Shown here: positions 15,001 through 27,171 of the stretch, piece after piece | How the letters are laid out: every line of letters begins with the position of its first letter | How positions within the stretch are numbered: position 1 is the first letter of the stretch | From: Marsupella aquatica | Lineage: Eukaryota > Marchantiophyta | Direction of reading: 5' to 3' | Length of the DNA: 64,000 bases | NCBI GenBank assembly: GCA_973895155.1 | Contig: OZ316895.1 | Location: 7,316,001 to 7,380,000, forward strand | Translations under genes and position numbers: made by a program | Notes under the pieces: model-generated | Databases searched by the model: none | The model's input: only the letters and a program-made list of their open reading frames with translations | What the model was told of the DNA's origin: nothing

Positions 15001-18000
15001 ACGTCGAACCCAGCGCAGAGCTTTTTGAGGAGTTTACTGTCAATCTTTCGTATCTGGGCTTTTCTGTGATCGACACGCAACCGCAGGTAAGATTTGCCCG
15101 TTGATTGAAGTACCACTATTTATAGTTTCTGTTAAGTAAAATTGATTCATTGAAAGTGAACTTTGTTCAGGAAAGTTGAATCAGTTTAATGGTAACGCAG
15201 AATTGTAAAGATGTGGCCATGATCATCATGATGTGAAGTGTGGGGAACCTTTCCTAAGATGGTATAAAGGCTTGTCACTGCTAGCTATGTGAAAATATAA
15301 GGTTCATGATAGGCCACCTGTTATTTGATATGGGCAGTTTGAACGGGATCAATAACTGAATCGTGATAATCTAAGTGTTGTATTTGTGGTCGGCACGTTC
15401 TCATGTCTTCTATTTTTGGAACTTTCTGCCGTTGAGCCCAGACATAAAAATCTGGTTCGGTACGAGTATTAAGAAGTTTGCACATTTGAGCTGTTGTCAG
15501 AGAATGGGATGTTTATCTTTGTTTCTATTGACAGGAAGTGATTTACGCCTGTGCGAAAGGTCTAAAACTTCAACTTCTTCAAGGTCGACATCAGCAAATT
15601 CTGAAGCTTGATGTGGCATGGCTACAAGTTGATAATCAACTTCGATATGCCGTCTATCCTGTTATGCTGTCAGTTGCTAGGGCTCCTCCAGAGCAATTCA
15701 CAGCTCCTCAAGGCACGAGGACAGATATGCAAACTATGGACAGTGAGCTTAATGGCGGCAAAGCCTTAGAACTGTCCAAAGATGCCACATTTTCCATTTC
15801 TGTTGCTAAATGGAGCAATCCTACTGGTTCTGTGGACTGCTTTCAGTACATCCGTATGAGGTACACCAACTAAGCCAAAGACTTGATTTTTGTTTATTCT
15901 GTCAATGTGTCAGTGGTGGTTCTGTCTATTGCGTGGGTTCTCGCTTGTCCATCAAAATAGCGTTCTGAATGAATTACCCTATTTAGTAGACTTTGTGAAT
16001 AGCACCTTTAAAAATGGACGAGGAAGTACCACGTTTCTATGGCTAAATGGCTCTGCTTCTGTTGTATTCGAGGGCTGTAAAGAGCCATTAGACGAGGGTT
16101 TGGATTGGAAGAGGAGTGTCTCACTTGTTGCAGAATCCCAGCGTATGTTTGCTTGATTCGACGAAGGATAACATGGTATCATTTATGGGCCGATCCAGAT
16201 ACTAACTTTGAAGGTTGAAGCCATGGCTAAGTTGCTGAGCACGACATCTTTGTCTTAATTTTGGAATCCGCAGGTTGGAACCTCTGCGGTTGGAGCTAGA
16301 GGAAAGAGTGGTTTCTTCCTTGTTGCACCTATTGGAGACAATGTCGTGGAGTGCTTTTAGTACAGGTTCATATATGTTTGCAGCTTTCAATTCAGAACCT
16401 TGGTCCGTCCTCCATGGAAGCCAGTTATACGGGTCATCCATGCAGCCTTTTGCAACAACTCCTTGGAAGTATGATATGGTGCATGTCCCTACATCAAATA
16501 TCATGCGCTTCACCAAATTGGTCAACCGATTGGATGCGTATCGTTGCTGGGCTTCTGCTGTAGCGGTTGAGCCTATTAATTGGCAATCACAGAAACTCTT
16601 TTTATTTGCCAAAGAGAGGAGGAAGGCATATATTGAGATGCTTCATGTGGCACCTATTGTACTCAATGTGAGGTGAGTTAGGCATCGTTGTAGTCACGCA
16701 GACACTATTTACCGGTTTTTCTACTGATGCATCTCACAAAAATGGCATGGAACGCCATCCTTCAGGTGGGAACAAGGCGTGAAGACCAGAATTGTTTTCA
16801 AAAAGACACTTGGCTCTTGAAATCTGAAGAGTGCTTTTGCGGACAATTTTCCCTTGACAGTTTTGAGAGTCTTGATTTTCTGGTATTAATTATCATTGAT
16901 TTTCTTCAGTTTTTCAAGTGCTCCATGGCTAGCGGACGAAATTGGGGGAGGTGCGACTCGTTCTCTATTGTGGATGACTGGGACATTGCTACAGGTAAAT
17001 ACCCCTGAAAGTTGTCTTTCATTCACTACTGTGCAGAATTGAAAGAAGGCGATATCGGAGCTGACTGACATATTGGTTATCCATGCACCAAATACTCATG
17101 ACTTCTTTGAAAACCATACAGGGCTTGTTCCAAGGTTACATTAGTCGCTACTGTGATAATATTTGCCCTCTCTGACTTACCTTGATGCTTATACATAAGA
17201 GTGAGTCCCGCTGATTTTCTCTCTTTCCATGTGTTGGCAGCGACAAGTTAGAGCATTGGTTGATGTGGAAGGTGCTCCAGTGCACCTAAGGCAATTGAAA
17301 TTGGCCCATCCTTTTGCCAGCTGGGATGTTATTCGGGGAATGATTACTAGACATTATACTCGCCAACTACTGCAAGAAGTTTATAAGGTAGTTGTTTCTC
17401 TAGGACTTCAAGGTCCCTCCCCACATTTTATCAAAGTCATGAGGGAAGATTTTTTGCATTCAGTTACAACGATGGACAATTGATGCAGTAGCTAAAAGCT
17501 GGGGGTATGATGTTCTGGGATGAGGCATTTCTGGCGGAAACAGAAATCGGACACAGAAATTGGTTTTGGCACGACATGAGAGAATTGTACAGAGAGGGTA
17601 TTGTGCCGCGAGTCAACATGGTAGTAATGAAGGTGTTTCAAAATTTTGTACTATTCTCGATGCATGCTGAATTTTTGTCCGAAATGTAGGTACTTGGGTC
17701 AGCAGATGTATTTGGAAACCCTGTGGGCTTCATCCGCAGTATGGCATCAGGCATGTGGGAGTTTGTTTCTGCGCCGACTAGGAGTTCCGTACAGGTACGC
17801 TACTTATCTATGGTTTGTGCCGTTTCAGTGGACTTCGTAACTATTTGATTGTTCTGCCATCTAGCAGTGGAGGTAAGAAATTTTTGGAGTAGCTGCCTAC
17901 ACATTAGTAGGGGGTCTCAATCCTCGAAATTTGATGGACCTTAACTTAGTAGTTAAGGGCTATGGATAGAGAAAAGTTATGGACTACCAAATTCATGATC

Positions 18001-21000
18001 TGTAAGTTTTTGCCATAAAGATTGGTCATATGCCATGACCATAAGTCACTGTAGTGGCTGAAAGAGAAAAAAGGAAAAACAGTTACGCACTCTGTGAACA
18101 AGCTATGGCCATTTGTTTATGGTCAAAATCCATCGTCCGTAACTTTGAAGCTTTGAGACTCCCTATGATAGTGGTATGGACGATAGATGCGCCTTTATCT
18201 GCTCAGATTAAGTTCTGAGTAACCTCATGAGGACGTTAATCATGGTGTGACGTACAATTGGCACGATTGCTGTGCGGACTCTTCAGTGACATACAAACGC
18301 TTCAGTCCATGATGTAAGTGTATTGGGTTCAGAGGGTACCAACGCGTTAATATCGCTCATCTGGCTCATGTGTGCAGAGTCCAACTGAGTTGGTCAGAGG
18401 AGTTGCACAAGGGACAAGTAGCTTGTTTACAAATACGGTTTTTGCATTCAGTAATGCAGCAACTCGCATGAGCAGGGCTGCTCGGAAGGTTGGTTTTCCC
18501 TTTATCCAATTGCTCGCAAAGTAACCTACCATTGATACGTGGCAAATTGAGCAGTGTATCTTGCGGGTGAAAAACAGTGACCGCGTTTGTGTAATCAAGA
18601 GGCCTTTGATCAGATTGATTCAAGTCCATTAGACTTCCATCAACACACATACATTTGCTAATTGTGTTTGTGCACCAACATCACCAGGGTGTCGCCGTGT
18701 TTACATTCGATTCGGAGTATGACCAAGCGATGGAAAGGTTGTTACGGTTGGAAGGGTCTCAAGAAATCAGTGTGGTGAATGAGTTTTTAGAGGTAATTCT
18801 TTTCTGAGCGCTGGATGTCTTTCTTTAGATGAGGGCTGTTAATATTACTGTTAGATAGTCTTTTACAAAAGCAGCAAGGCAATTAGTCTATGCCAATGAA
18901 GTAATTTCCTCACGAGTGAGATTCACGTTTTTGGATAAAGTTACGATCATCTTGATGGGTCTACAATTGCCACAACACGAAGGGCAGTTGGATGCCAATC
19001 ACCGGAAACTAGGCGACAATGCAAAATAGAGGCAGAGCAACTGATACATCTGCCAAACCTGCTGCTTCAGTGATCGTGGCGTTATTGTTTTCATGCTAAA
19101 CATTACCTCACTGTTCATAGATATGAGTGTGGCCAAGACATGGTGGAATTAGCGAACTATTGTTTGGGTTTTGATGATTGGGGGTCTCACATTTCTACTC
19201 TTCTTGATAGCAGGGTCTTACTGGTTTGCTGCAAGCACCAATTAGGGGAGCAGAAAGACATGGCCTTCCAGGAATGCTATCAGGTATAGATCCAAACCAA
19301 TCACCTTTCTCAAGGCTTGTGAGCCACGGCTTGCCTGTCCAGAAGGACGTTTTAAGCATTGGTGAAGTGACTATCAGTATCTGAAGGTCATATATTTTCA
19401 AGTATGATATGTTGTTGATGTCCATGTACTCTCCCTCGTTGCCTCCTATCAGATGTACCTTTGACATCTCTCATCTACAGACGAAGTGTTGACATTATTC
19501 TTCTGTCACTGACACTCAGCTGTGCAGCATTGATCTGAACAGAAAACCTAGATTCTGTCGAGAGGTACTCACCATCTTGGCACTAAGCACTAGAGATGGA
19601 CTTCCTAATGCTTTTTCTTCCAAGTTCCCCTCCAGCTCCGGTTCTCACTATGCGTTCAGTTTCTCGGTATCCCCACGGTCAAAGCATCCCTTTATGCCAG
19701 CAGCTCGCCCCCTTCCAGTACAATCTGAAGGAGAAAACCACCATACAAAAGGGACCTGCCCCGGCAATTGCTGCAGTACTCACGCACGCCCTGAACATAA
19801 TACTACAATTTGTATCTATCATCGGTCGACTAGGGTGAAATATATCGAAGAACAGGTTTACCAGGTTAGATAGGCCAGTTGGAGGATTCATGCTGTGATC
19901 CTGGAAAACTTGTTAGACAGCCACAAATGTTTTGGAACCATATCAGGCTTTTTATGAAAAGTTTGTGGCTCTAGGTACGGCCTCTGGTTGTCCTCGAGAG
20001 GACCATCTTATTCTCTAACCAACCATATCGACCGAGAAAGATTAAATCTGTCTGTAAGTGAAGACTGTTGCTAACCATTTCAATTGGTGGGCGTCTCAAT
20101 GGCAGGCATGGCTCTTGGTGTTGTCGGAGTTGTTGCAAGGCCTGTTGCCAGCATTTTGGAAGTGGCTGGCATGACTGCTCAAAGTATCCGGAACAGGAGT
20201 AGGCCGATCCAATGGCATGCAACCCGGGTACGATTACCTCGACATGTGAACGATTATTCACCTTTGATGCTTTACTCCTGGGAGAGAGCTGTGGGACAGG
20301 CAGTCTTGCTTGAGGCAGAAGGAGGTCGTTTCAAGAATGAGGTAACTAACGTTCTTACTACGCTCTCTTTGCCTTCCCTGGTTTAACCTTGCAGGTAGAA
20401 GTCCCTCAATGTCTATTTCTGTTTCCAATACCATTCAATAGTGTTGTGCTTCTACTCTTGCCATTTTGGCTTCAAAACAAACTAGACTTGGATGCTACTA
20501 CTTGCCATAAAATTTGTGGTGTATGACATGTGATAATCACTTGATGTTCTGGCTTTCAGGTGTACTTTACATGTAAGCCCCTGGTAGAAGAGGGGAATTT
20601 TTTGCTGTTGACAGAATCCAAAATATTAAGAGTGAGTACTGCCACATTGGCAGATGCTACAGCAGCAAATGATGCAATGTACGGGCCCAAGTGGAAATTG
20701 GATTTGGAAGGGGAAATTGATGATATCTTACATATAGATCACGTAGATAATCAGGTCAGTGTGCTACTAGGGCCTCCTATGCGGCCCCTAATACGGCCCC
20801 ACCATCAAGGTGTGGGCAGTACCAAATACACAACTCGGTTTACACCTTTTGCTCATGAGACATTTGCATTGGTAAGTCAACGTGCTTCTGATGAGGTTCT
20901 TGAAATGCTGCGACTCCTTGATGAGCAACATCGGAGAGCTCGATCCAAGCTGTTACTGGCATCATCGACTTCGTTGTCTTGCCCAGAGTTCCTAGATCTA

Positions 21001-21015
21001 GATATGTACTTCTGA
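78..21015 (+). CDS. VPS13: VPS13-family bridge-like lipid transfer protein (SHRUBBY-like), 5'-partial, multi-exon
   Basis: VPS13 proteins form long hydrophobic grooves that move lipids between membranes at contact sites; plant members with an SHR-BD domain include SHRUBBY. Exons read by splice sites, phase and family resemblance: 78-179, 848-950, 1122-1274, 1400-1543, 1784-2187, 3431-4779, 5158-6497, 6952-7080, 7426-7584, 7814-8446, 8542-8613, 9105-9587, 9830-10022, 10390-11131, 11301-11417, 11959-12232, 13516-13629, 13997-14080, 14904-15086, 15535-15860, 16274-16672, 16910-16994, 17241-17387, 17690-17794, 18378-18488, 18688-18792, 19214-19283, 20106-20341, 20560-21015. They encode about 2,930 residues. 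Family hallmarks are FVYSPASLDQTLDFF (exon 1), HYHNIQK/VAWEPLMEPW (across 7080/7426), PYWLQNDTG (7.9 kb), RWRPLGN (9.2 kb) and MPYRIENFTLE (12.2 kb); the last three belong to the SHR-BD region. GMALGVVGVVARP (20.1 kb) is typical of the VPS13 C-terminus. The N-terminal chorein region lies left of the window. Phases show at least one unresolved exon between 180 and 847. Identity is certain at family level; SHRUBBY subtype and some exon ends are inference. Confidence 0.93.
2931..2960. repeat. (TTTCT)6 microsatellite in VPS13 intron
   Basis: Six consecutive TTTCT units lie inside the 1,243-base intron 2188-3430 of the VPS13 gene. They are followed at once by short duplications (GGTCT twice, then AGCTTCT twice). 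The tract is too far from the 3430 acceptor to be its polypyrimidine tract. No function is visible. Confidence 0.9.
7081..7425 (+). other. GC-AG intron in VPS13 gene
   Basis: The exon before it ends in an AAG lysine codon at 7080 and the intron starts GCAGGT. The next exon starts at 7426 after TTTCAG. Splicing here joins HYHNIQK to VAWEPLMEPW, the continuous family motif. The nearest GT (7085) would leave phase 1 and break the downstream frame. GC donors are a known minority class that usually keeps a strong AG before the cut, as seen here. Confidence 0.8.
9588..9829 (+). other. Probable second GC-AG intron in VPS13 gene (donor ambiguous)
   Basis: The downstream exon starts at 9830 (GDSIFVYDIDT) in phase 0. 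Two upstream donors keep phase. One is GC at 9588 (CCTGAG/GCACGT), giving AGVMSNVSAPE/GDSIF. The other is a GT at 9561 (GCTGGA/GTAATG), which removes nine residues. My recollection of segment length in plant VPS13 proteins favours the GC site. The open frame runs on to 9779 but then no longer resembles the family. Confidence 0.5.
11533..11787. repeat. Pair of ~34-bp direct repeats in VPS13 intron
   Basis: A near-identical 34-base sequence with core GATGAGATGAAAACAC occurs at 11533-11567 and 11754-11787 inside the intron 11418-11958. The roughly 190 bases between contain GT-rich runs. The repeats could flank an old insertion or mark a local duplication; no terminal inverted repeats were seen. 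Confidence 0.7.
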
Positions 21016-22410
21016 TCGTCATCTCAATAGTTCATAGTGGAAAAGCTGTAGTTTAGTGGAATCTAAAAGTGTACATAATTTATACGTTGTTCTCGGTAGG
21101 GTTATACCCAAATTTCCTGAAGCTTCGTCGGCGGCCATGCCAGTGGCTCATTTACTTGAGGGGGTGCATTTTTACACGGCATATACAGGGAGGGTCGCGG
21201 GTTTAGTCACTAAATATCAGGATATTACTCTTGCCCCATGAACTCCATCTAGAACAATATGTAACTCCAGACTTAGACTTATTGAGGAGGCTGTAAGCTG
21301 TCAGGTTAGCTCGCCAAAATCTGATTCTGGAGTATTTGCAATCCATCGCGCCCACAGTCTAAATTACTTGTAACTGATATTTGAAATTGTGATAATAATG
21401 ATATCCTGGGATCACTTGGTGATCACTTTCAGTCTCAATGCGTTCTCGTCCGTTGTTCTACATTCTTTGGAGGCGATGAAAGGCAGTGATACAAATCCAA
21501 GAATCTACATAAATCATGCACGTGGTTTATCCCGTTCCAAGTTGGTGTCAATGGGATCAGTGATATTTTTCGCCAAGTTCAATTCTATGACGACTTGACA
21601 AGGCCTTCGAGCAACGATTTCTGTTCACTCATAGTTATTCAATTGCTTTTGTCCAAACGGAGTTTACGTCTCGTCACATGATGCCTCGACTAGACGCGCG
21701 AAGGCCAGTAACAGAGCACATTCACAGGACAAAGCATTTTGTTGAGAGCATGAAATGCATATTGAAGTACTTCTTGAGGGAACACTGGCTCGTGTACTTA
21801 ATGCCCAGCCCGGAAAGGTAGGATCATTTCATCATGGTAGGAAATTCTAAGATGCACCTTATGTACTCTTGGGAATGAAAGGTTTAGAATGTCGACGACT
21901 TTCCCTTGGGACCTAAGACATCCCATATCGCCATGAGACAATCACGTGTCAATGGAATCTCTCTAAATGCATACCCCAAATGGCACCTTCTCTATATGAA
22001 CGTATTTCTGAGGTTGTAGGTCTGCACATGCTCGTCACTTCTGAAGCAATAGGGTTAGGGTCTGTCCCCACAGGTTACGTGCGTAACTCTCTACTTTAGA
22101 CAAAAAATATTTATTGCAATGCCATCTGTACAGGTTAGATAAAGATGAGGCTCTGCAACAGAAAAGCGCTCAATTTGCCTAAAGCTTGTGTGTCTTTAAA
22201 TCTACAGACCATAACTCACACAAGCTGACTGAATAGATCCGAGCTTTGCGTATTGCAATCCGTCTCGTCCGGTGATCTATACCACGAGCTCGTAAATCCA
22301 TAGATTATCTATAGATTCAAAAATTGGATATTGCAATCCACCTGTCGGGTGAAAATGCATCAATCCCTGCACTTGAGCAGTAGAAAATTTTACATCGGAC
22401 TGAACAACCT
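21016..22410. other. Intergenic region between VPS13 and the glutaredoxin gene (convergent)
   Basis: This stretch holds the 3' ends of the convergently transcribed VPS13 (+) and glutaredoxin (-) genes. No convincing coding exon is present. A short motif TTGCAATCC recurs near 21336, 22253 and 22333 in differing contexts. I see no RNA gene or mobile element. Confidence 0.6.
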
Positions 22411-22839
22411 TCACGAGACATCATGCTGCGAGGCGCCAGACTGCTTCGACCCTAAGAGGTTCTTCAGGCGTCCACTCCGGTGCGCCTGCACAGTGTCATC
22501 GGACCCGCCAATGTGCTCTCCGTCAATGAAAACCTGGGGCACCGTTCGTCGCTTCACCAGATCGTACAAAGCGTCCTGAATTCTGGCACCGTCCTCACGC
22601 TGATCGAGCTCCACAACAAACGGCCTCTCCTTCAACTCCTTGAAAACCTTCTTCGCCCGTCGGCAGTAGGGGCAGTAGGACTTGGAGAAGATGACGATGG
22701 AGTGCGAGGCGACCGTCTTTTTGACGAACGAGAGCGGCGCAGATTCCGTTCCGCTCACGCCGGGCGTCACCAGGAGCCCCAGGCTCCCCACCGTGCAAGC
22801 GAACGCGAGCAGCAGCATCGCTTTTCTCCTCATCTCCAT
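22411..22839 (-). CDS. Glutaredoxin, CPYC class, secretory-type, intronless
   Basis: The single exon encodes 142 residues. Residues 1 to about 29 form a signal-peptide-like segment: a basic start (MRRK) followed by a hydrophobic core. The rest is one glutaredoxin domain. It has the dithiol active site C56-P-Y-C59, the cis-proline motif T99-V-P and the glutathione-binding GGSDD at 111-115. Class I glutaredoxins reduce protein disulfides and glutathione mixed disulfides with electrons from glutathione. With a signal peptide, action in the secretory pathway is likely, as for plant GRXC3/C4-like proteins. Length fits a full domain plus signal peptide. The start is the first ATG of the frame; a second Met at residue 3 is possible. 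No intron is visible, unlike many plant members, so retroposition or intron loss is possible. The region just upstream carries GAGAA repeats. Confidence 0.93.
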   Translation of the reverse strand: MEMRRKAMLLLAFACTVGSLGLLVTPGVSGTESAPLSFVKKTVASHSIVIFSKSYCPYCRRAKKVFKELKERPFVVELDQREDGARIQDALYDLVKRRTVPQVFIDGEHIGGSDDTVQAHRSGRLKNLLGSKQSGASQHDVS

Positions 22840-22960
22840 CTCTCTCGCACCTCCTTTCTCGTCCTGTCGTCACCCCAAAAATTCTCTCCTCACCCAAAAT
22901 CTCCTCTCCTCTCCTCTGCCCACCAAAAAGTCCTCTCCTCTCCTCTCCAAAAATCAAATC

Positions 22961-23005
22961 TTCTCTTCTCTTCTCTTCTCTTCTCTTCTCTTCTCTTCTC
23001 TTCTC
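22961..23005. repeat. (TTCTC)9 microsatellite upstream of glutaredoxin
   Basis: Nine perfect TTCTC units lie 122 bases upstream of the glutaredoxin start codon; on that gene's strand they read GAGAA. The 22858-22960 interval is also TCTC-rich. The position suits a 5' untranslated region or core promoter. GA-rich tracts are known targets of plant BPC/GAGA-binding factors, but that role here is inference. Confidence 0.95.
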
Positions 23006-23021
23006 TAACTGCTCTGCTCTG

Positions 23022-23640
23022 ACAGGAACAAAGGATTCAAGTGTGTAATCATTTCTATTTTGACAGGAACAAAGGTTTCAAGGGTGTAACCATTTCTGCG
23101 GTAGGCTTTGATTTTTCAATTGTGTAACCATTTCTAGAGTAGGCTTTGATTTTGACTTGAAGGAAGGTTTCGAGTGTGTAACCTTCGTTTCGAGTGTGTG
23201 GCCATTTCTATTTGGGCTGACACGAAGGTTTCAAGTGTAGGTTTTAATTGTGAAACGATTTCTAGTTTCACCGAAACAAAGGTTTCAAGTGTGTGACCAT
23301 CTCTACAGTAGGCTTTGATAGGAACAAAGGTTTCAAGTGTGTAACCATTTCTTTTCTGAAAGAAACAAAGGTTTCAAGTGTGTAGCCATTTCTATAGAAG
23401 GCTGTGGAAGGTTTCAAGTGTAGTTTCAAGAGTGTAACCATTTCTACAATAGGCTTTGACCAGGACAAAGGGTTCAAGTGTGAAACCATTTCTATTTTGA
23501 CCAAAACAAAGGTTTCAAGTGTGTAACCAGTTCTACTAGGCTTTGACAGGAACAAAGGTTCAAGGTGTGCAATCATTATTTTCTATTTTGACCCGAACAA
23601 AGGTTTCTAGGATATAACCATTTCTACTAAAGCTGTAACC
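23022..23640. repeat. Imperfect minisatellite, ~40-45 bp unit, about 13 copies
   Basis: The core AACAAAGGTTTCAAGTGTGT, followed by AACCATTTCT, recurs about thirteen times. Two spacer types occur: ATTTTGAC and GTAGGCTTTGA. Copies are diverged, some truncated (around 23200 and 23420). One isolated half unit lies near 24018. On the minus strand part of the array is open and would encode a repeating peptide (VTHLKPLF, LSKP), but this looks like a by-product of the repeat. The array lies upstream of the glutaredoxin gene. Confidence 0.9.
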
Positions 23641-26180
23641 TTGTGACCAGAAAATGAAGAAAGCTGACAGGTGGAAACTGGGAAGCTTTTCTGAGCATTC
23701 TCTGAGAACAGGGTTTAGACTAGAACTCCATCCCAGACCGCCCTTATAGTGTGTAAATATGGTACAAACAAAAATTAATGATCACAATTTTCTAGGCAAA
23801 AGATTATGGAAATAGCAAGGACCTCCAGAAATGGTTACACACTGGTAACCTTTCTTCCATACCAAATTTATGTATGATGTTGTTGTGGAGACTCTTGGGC
23901 TTGTTGGCTCCTTGGTCTCCTAGGTTTTCCCTTGGTGGCCCCCTTTATTGGGTCTCTTGCCTTTTCGACCCTGGCTCCTGGTTGGGTGACTCTTGTATTT
24001 TATACAGTCTAAAATGTATTTCAAGTGTGTAATCATTTCTAGTGCATGTTGCTATTCTCAGACCTTGTGTTGGGTAACCCTTTTTCTTTTAAAAATTAGG
24101 CAAAAAACTGATGTCTATAACCCTGCGCTTGGAATGTAAAAAGCTGCACAACTTGTTAGGCTTTTGACTCAACCTTGGCTAGGTTAACCGGAGTTAACAT
24201 TAGTTGACTAGACTCTTCATGAAGGGATAACCCTCTTTGTATCCCATGGAGAGAGAGCACTTAGTCGAGAACTTTGTGTGATTGAGAAAAAACTTGGACC
24301 ATGAGCTATGATGATATGTACTTTTCATGTTCATAGTGAAACTCTTGGTGCGGCCTTGGACGTAGTCCTAACTGGGTGAACCACGTATCTTTGTGTTGAT
24401 GTATTCCCCTTAGAACCAATAAAATGATCCTATGCTTGATGTGCCATTTTTGCGTAAATTAGACCTCCAAGATTACATATAATTGATTGATGGGTCAGAG
24501 ACTCCATGCATAAAAGCAAAGTCCAGCAGTGGGACCTAACTACGTATATAGTTGGTATACTGTTGATTGTAGGGTGTTGCTATAGCAAGGACAGTTTTGC
24601 ATGGAAAATGTACAGAATCCAGCAAGGTACATGGGCAGTAAAAATTACAAAGTTAGAGACACTCCTTCTACCTTTATGTCACCAGAAAGTTCTTTGGTCA
24701 TGGACCTGGTTATTATGGCTACAGACCATAGACAGTGCCAATACTAACTTAGATTGATAGTTTAAGCAAAAATAAAAAATTGTGTCATGCACAATGACAG
24801 TTGGGTTTTGAAGAATTTCATTCACTGTTGGATGATTAGTGGGGCCTAAGGTTGCATTAGATCTATGAAAATTAGGTTTTAACTAGAATGACATGAAATA
24901 AAGAATCAAACTTTTATACAAAACACATTTTGGGATCCATTCCAACTTATGACTTTTAAAATGTATGCTGCTATATATTGATGTCATGAAAGCTTCTTGG
25001 ATGATTGGTGTACATGTATAAATTAATTTGTTTGTAGATATATTACTACTAATGGTAGTCTTGATTTCCAACAAGGTTAGTTGGGTTGGATCTCCATCCA
25101 AACTTGACATATAAATCCTTGATTAATTTCCCCTTGCACATAAATAGTTTTTACATGCTCAAATTTTCATCTGTGACAGTGTGCCCTTGAATCCTGCAAT
25201 CTAGAGAGCCCTCAAAACCCACTCAATCTAGTCACCTTGCCTCCAAAGCCTGGTCTCACCCCAAAGTCATGGTCTACAGGCGTAAATGTAGTTAAGAGAT
25301 TGTTTGTCTAAGTTTGCATCATGCTTAGTTGTACAAAATATATGACATTATATTGCTCTACTGTAGATTTTATATTGTGTAGATAGTTACGGGAACCATA
25401 GGGGAGACCAAATAACCATGGTGATCCTGAGGTGCAGTAAGTGTTGGAAGTACAAGTGATCACACACTTCAAAAGGTCTGAGGCTCAACCAGAGTCCATG
25501 AATTAAATTGTCTGTGGAATTGGTTTTAGACAAGGTACTTGGCTCAATTTTTGGTTGCTTTCAAATGGAACGCAGGGGGCATTGTATTTATCTGAAAATT
25601 GAGTAAAAGGGATCTTGATATGAAAAATAGTACCATCAATTTGAGCATCAATTTTCTATAGAATTCCAAAGTTTATTTGAGTAGGTACAGAATCAGACAT
25701 GAAATATGCCTCGGTTATATAATCATTTTCATCCCAATATCTTACATGTTTGCTACTTCTTTCTGAGGCATCTCTCATTATGGGTGGTGCTAGCCCTGAT
25801 GAGAGTTCTCAAGTAAAGATTGATTGGACATAGGAGACAATTTGTCTCACTGGGTAGTGGGGCAACTCAGCAACCTGAGGCTTTCCTGAGGCTGCACCAG
25901 GGGCTACACTTTATGAACTAATTAAAGTAAATGATGCAGTGGAGGATGATTCGTTCATTGGGATGGTGGAGATTTCATTAGATGGAAATTATTAAAAAAA
26001 TGCAGTACATTTTCCATGCATTATAGAGAAGTTGATGGAGATAATTCAAGCTAGAAATTCCCTTGTATTCTAGCTAGATTCTGTATCACGATAAAGTCTG
26101 ACATTGAACAGGACAATCTATCCTAGAACTTATTTTGCTAAACTTTCAAGATCCAGTGTCTTAATTGACTGATATATGCT
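23641..26180. other. Gene-poor interval, including a Copia-LTR-like patch near 24350-24395
   Basis: No credible exon was seen. Around 24350-24395 a patch reads GGACGTAG, then GGTGAACCACGTATCT, resembling a motif that recurs in plant Copia retrotransposon LTRs. A related patch is at 35735-35785. Neither has a recognisable primer-binding site, gag or pol frame beside it. The rest is AT-rich and unassigned. Confidence 0.4.
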
Positions 26181-26194
26181 TCGCTATTCTAGAT

Positions 26195-26770
26195 CTGATG
26201 GCTCCATTCCATCCACCAGCTTGCTTCTGTGCCATTAGTTGCACTTGAAACCCCAGTTTCTCTTGTACACCTCAAACTAACTATATTTGACTACCGTAGT
26301 ACTGAAGGTATTCTGGATGCCGAAATGTTCCACCTTCTGCTTCTCAAGCTTTCTTGTTGTTTAATTATATGAAAGAGTAATACGTTAAATGATGTTAATT
26401 TACAAGAGGTGAAACATGCACATTGATTCAATTCAGAATACAGAAGAAACATTCCACGTTACAATCCTTGAAAAATAATTACCAACATTTTGTGGGACGT
26501 GTTGTCATGCATAGCCGGTGATGATGCTCTTCTGGACAAAGAGAGTAGTTCCATCATTGATGAAAGGGGTTGGTGCCTCGATATGTTGCCTACATGGCTA
26601 GAAGGGTTTGTTGGGGGAGAATTGAGACTTTTGGCACTCAGGATAGTTTGGCATTTGTTTTGCAATTGGCTCCAGAAACACTTGAACAGGACCCTCATGC
26701 TGCTCATGAGTCACTTTTACTGGGCCAACATATATCTTCACTGCCTTGGGATGCTTTTTCTGCATGGTAA
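26195..26770 (+). pseudogene. Unrecognised coding-like fragments, apparently broken
   Basis: Two stretches look protein-coding but belong to no complete gene. At about 26219-26340 the frame reads LASVPLVALETPVSLVHLKL, followed by a plausible acidic and leucine-rich continuation. At 26508-26565 another frame reads AGDDALLDKESSSIIDERG. The reading then continues smoothly only after a one-base frame change, as VPRYVAYMARRVCWGRIETF and on to a stop at 26768-26770. The frame change at about 26565-26570 sits in a GGGGTTGG run. I do not recognise the family. It could be a decayed gene, a fragment captured by a mobile element, or exons of a low-expressed gene with an unseen intron. Confidence 0.35.
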
Positions 26771-27171
26771 TGTCCAACATTGTGCGTGTCCAATTTGCAT
26801 CTTGGAACTCCACCTGCAGCTTTCATAGGGTTTCCCTTTAAGAATTAAAAGACACTAAATTTTGCATACAAGCCAAATTGTAGCGTGTGATTTTATGAAA
26901 CTACTCTAAGAAGCATTGCATTGCAAACCAACCTATTACAATCTAAGGTGACTGTCTCCAAGGTACGTACCTTAAAAGCGTTGGTGATTAAGTTATTGGA
27001 TGCTAGCAAATAGTTCTATTACTCAATCTATTGTTCAAATGAGAAATTAAAGTCTGTATGCTTAAATCTGTGTGCTTAAAAGGGGCTCACATGTGAGGAC
27101 TCAAATTCCTTACTTGGTATATGCCCAAGCATTGTTGAAGGGTCTAGGGGCTGTTACTAGAGAGGTTAACT

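Noticed and set aside
15890-16156. 88-codon frame between VPS13 exons
   Set aside because: Exons 15535-15860 and 16274-16672 join in phase (phase 2 to 1) and give continuous family-like sequence; this frame resembles nothing in VPS13.
23268-23576. 102-codon minus-strand frame of repeating peptides
   Set aside because: It is the translation of the minisatellite; repeat units change frame and length, with no conserved start or end.
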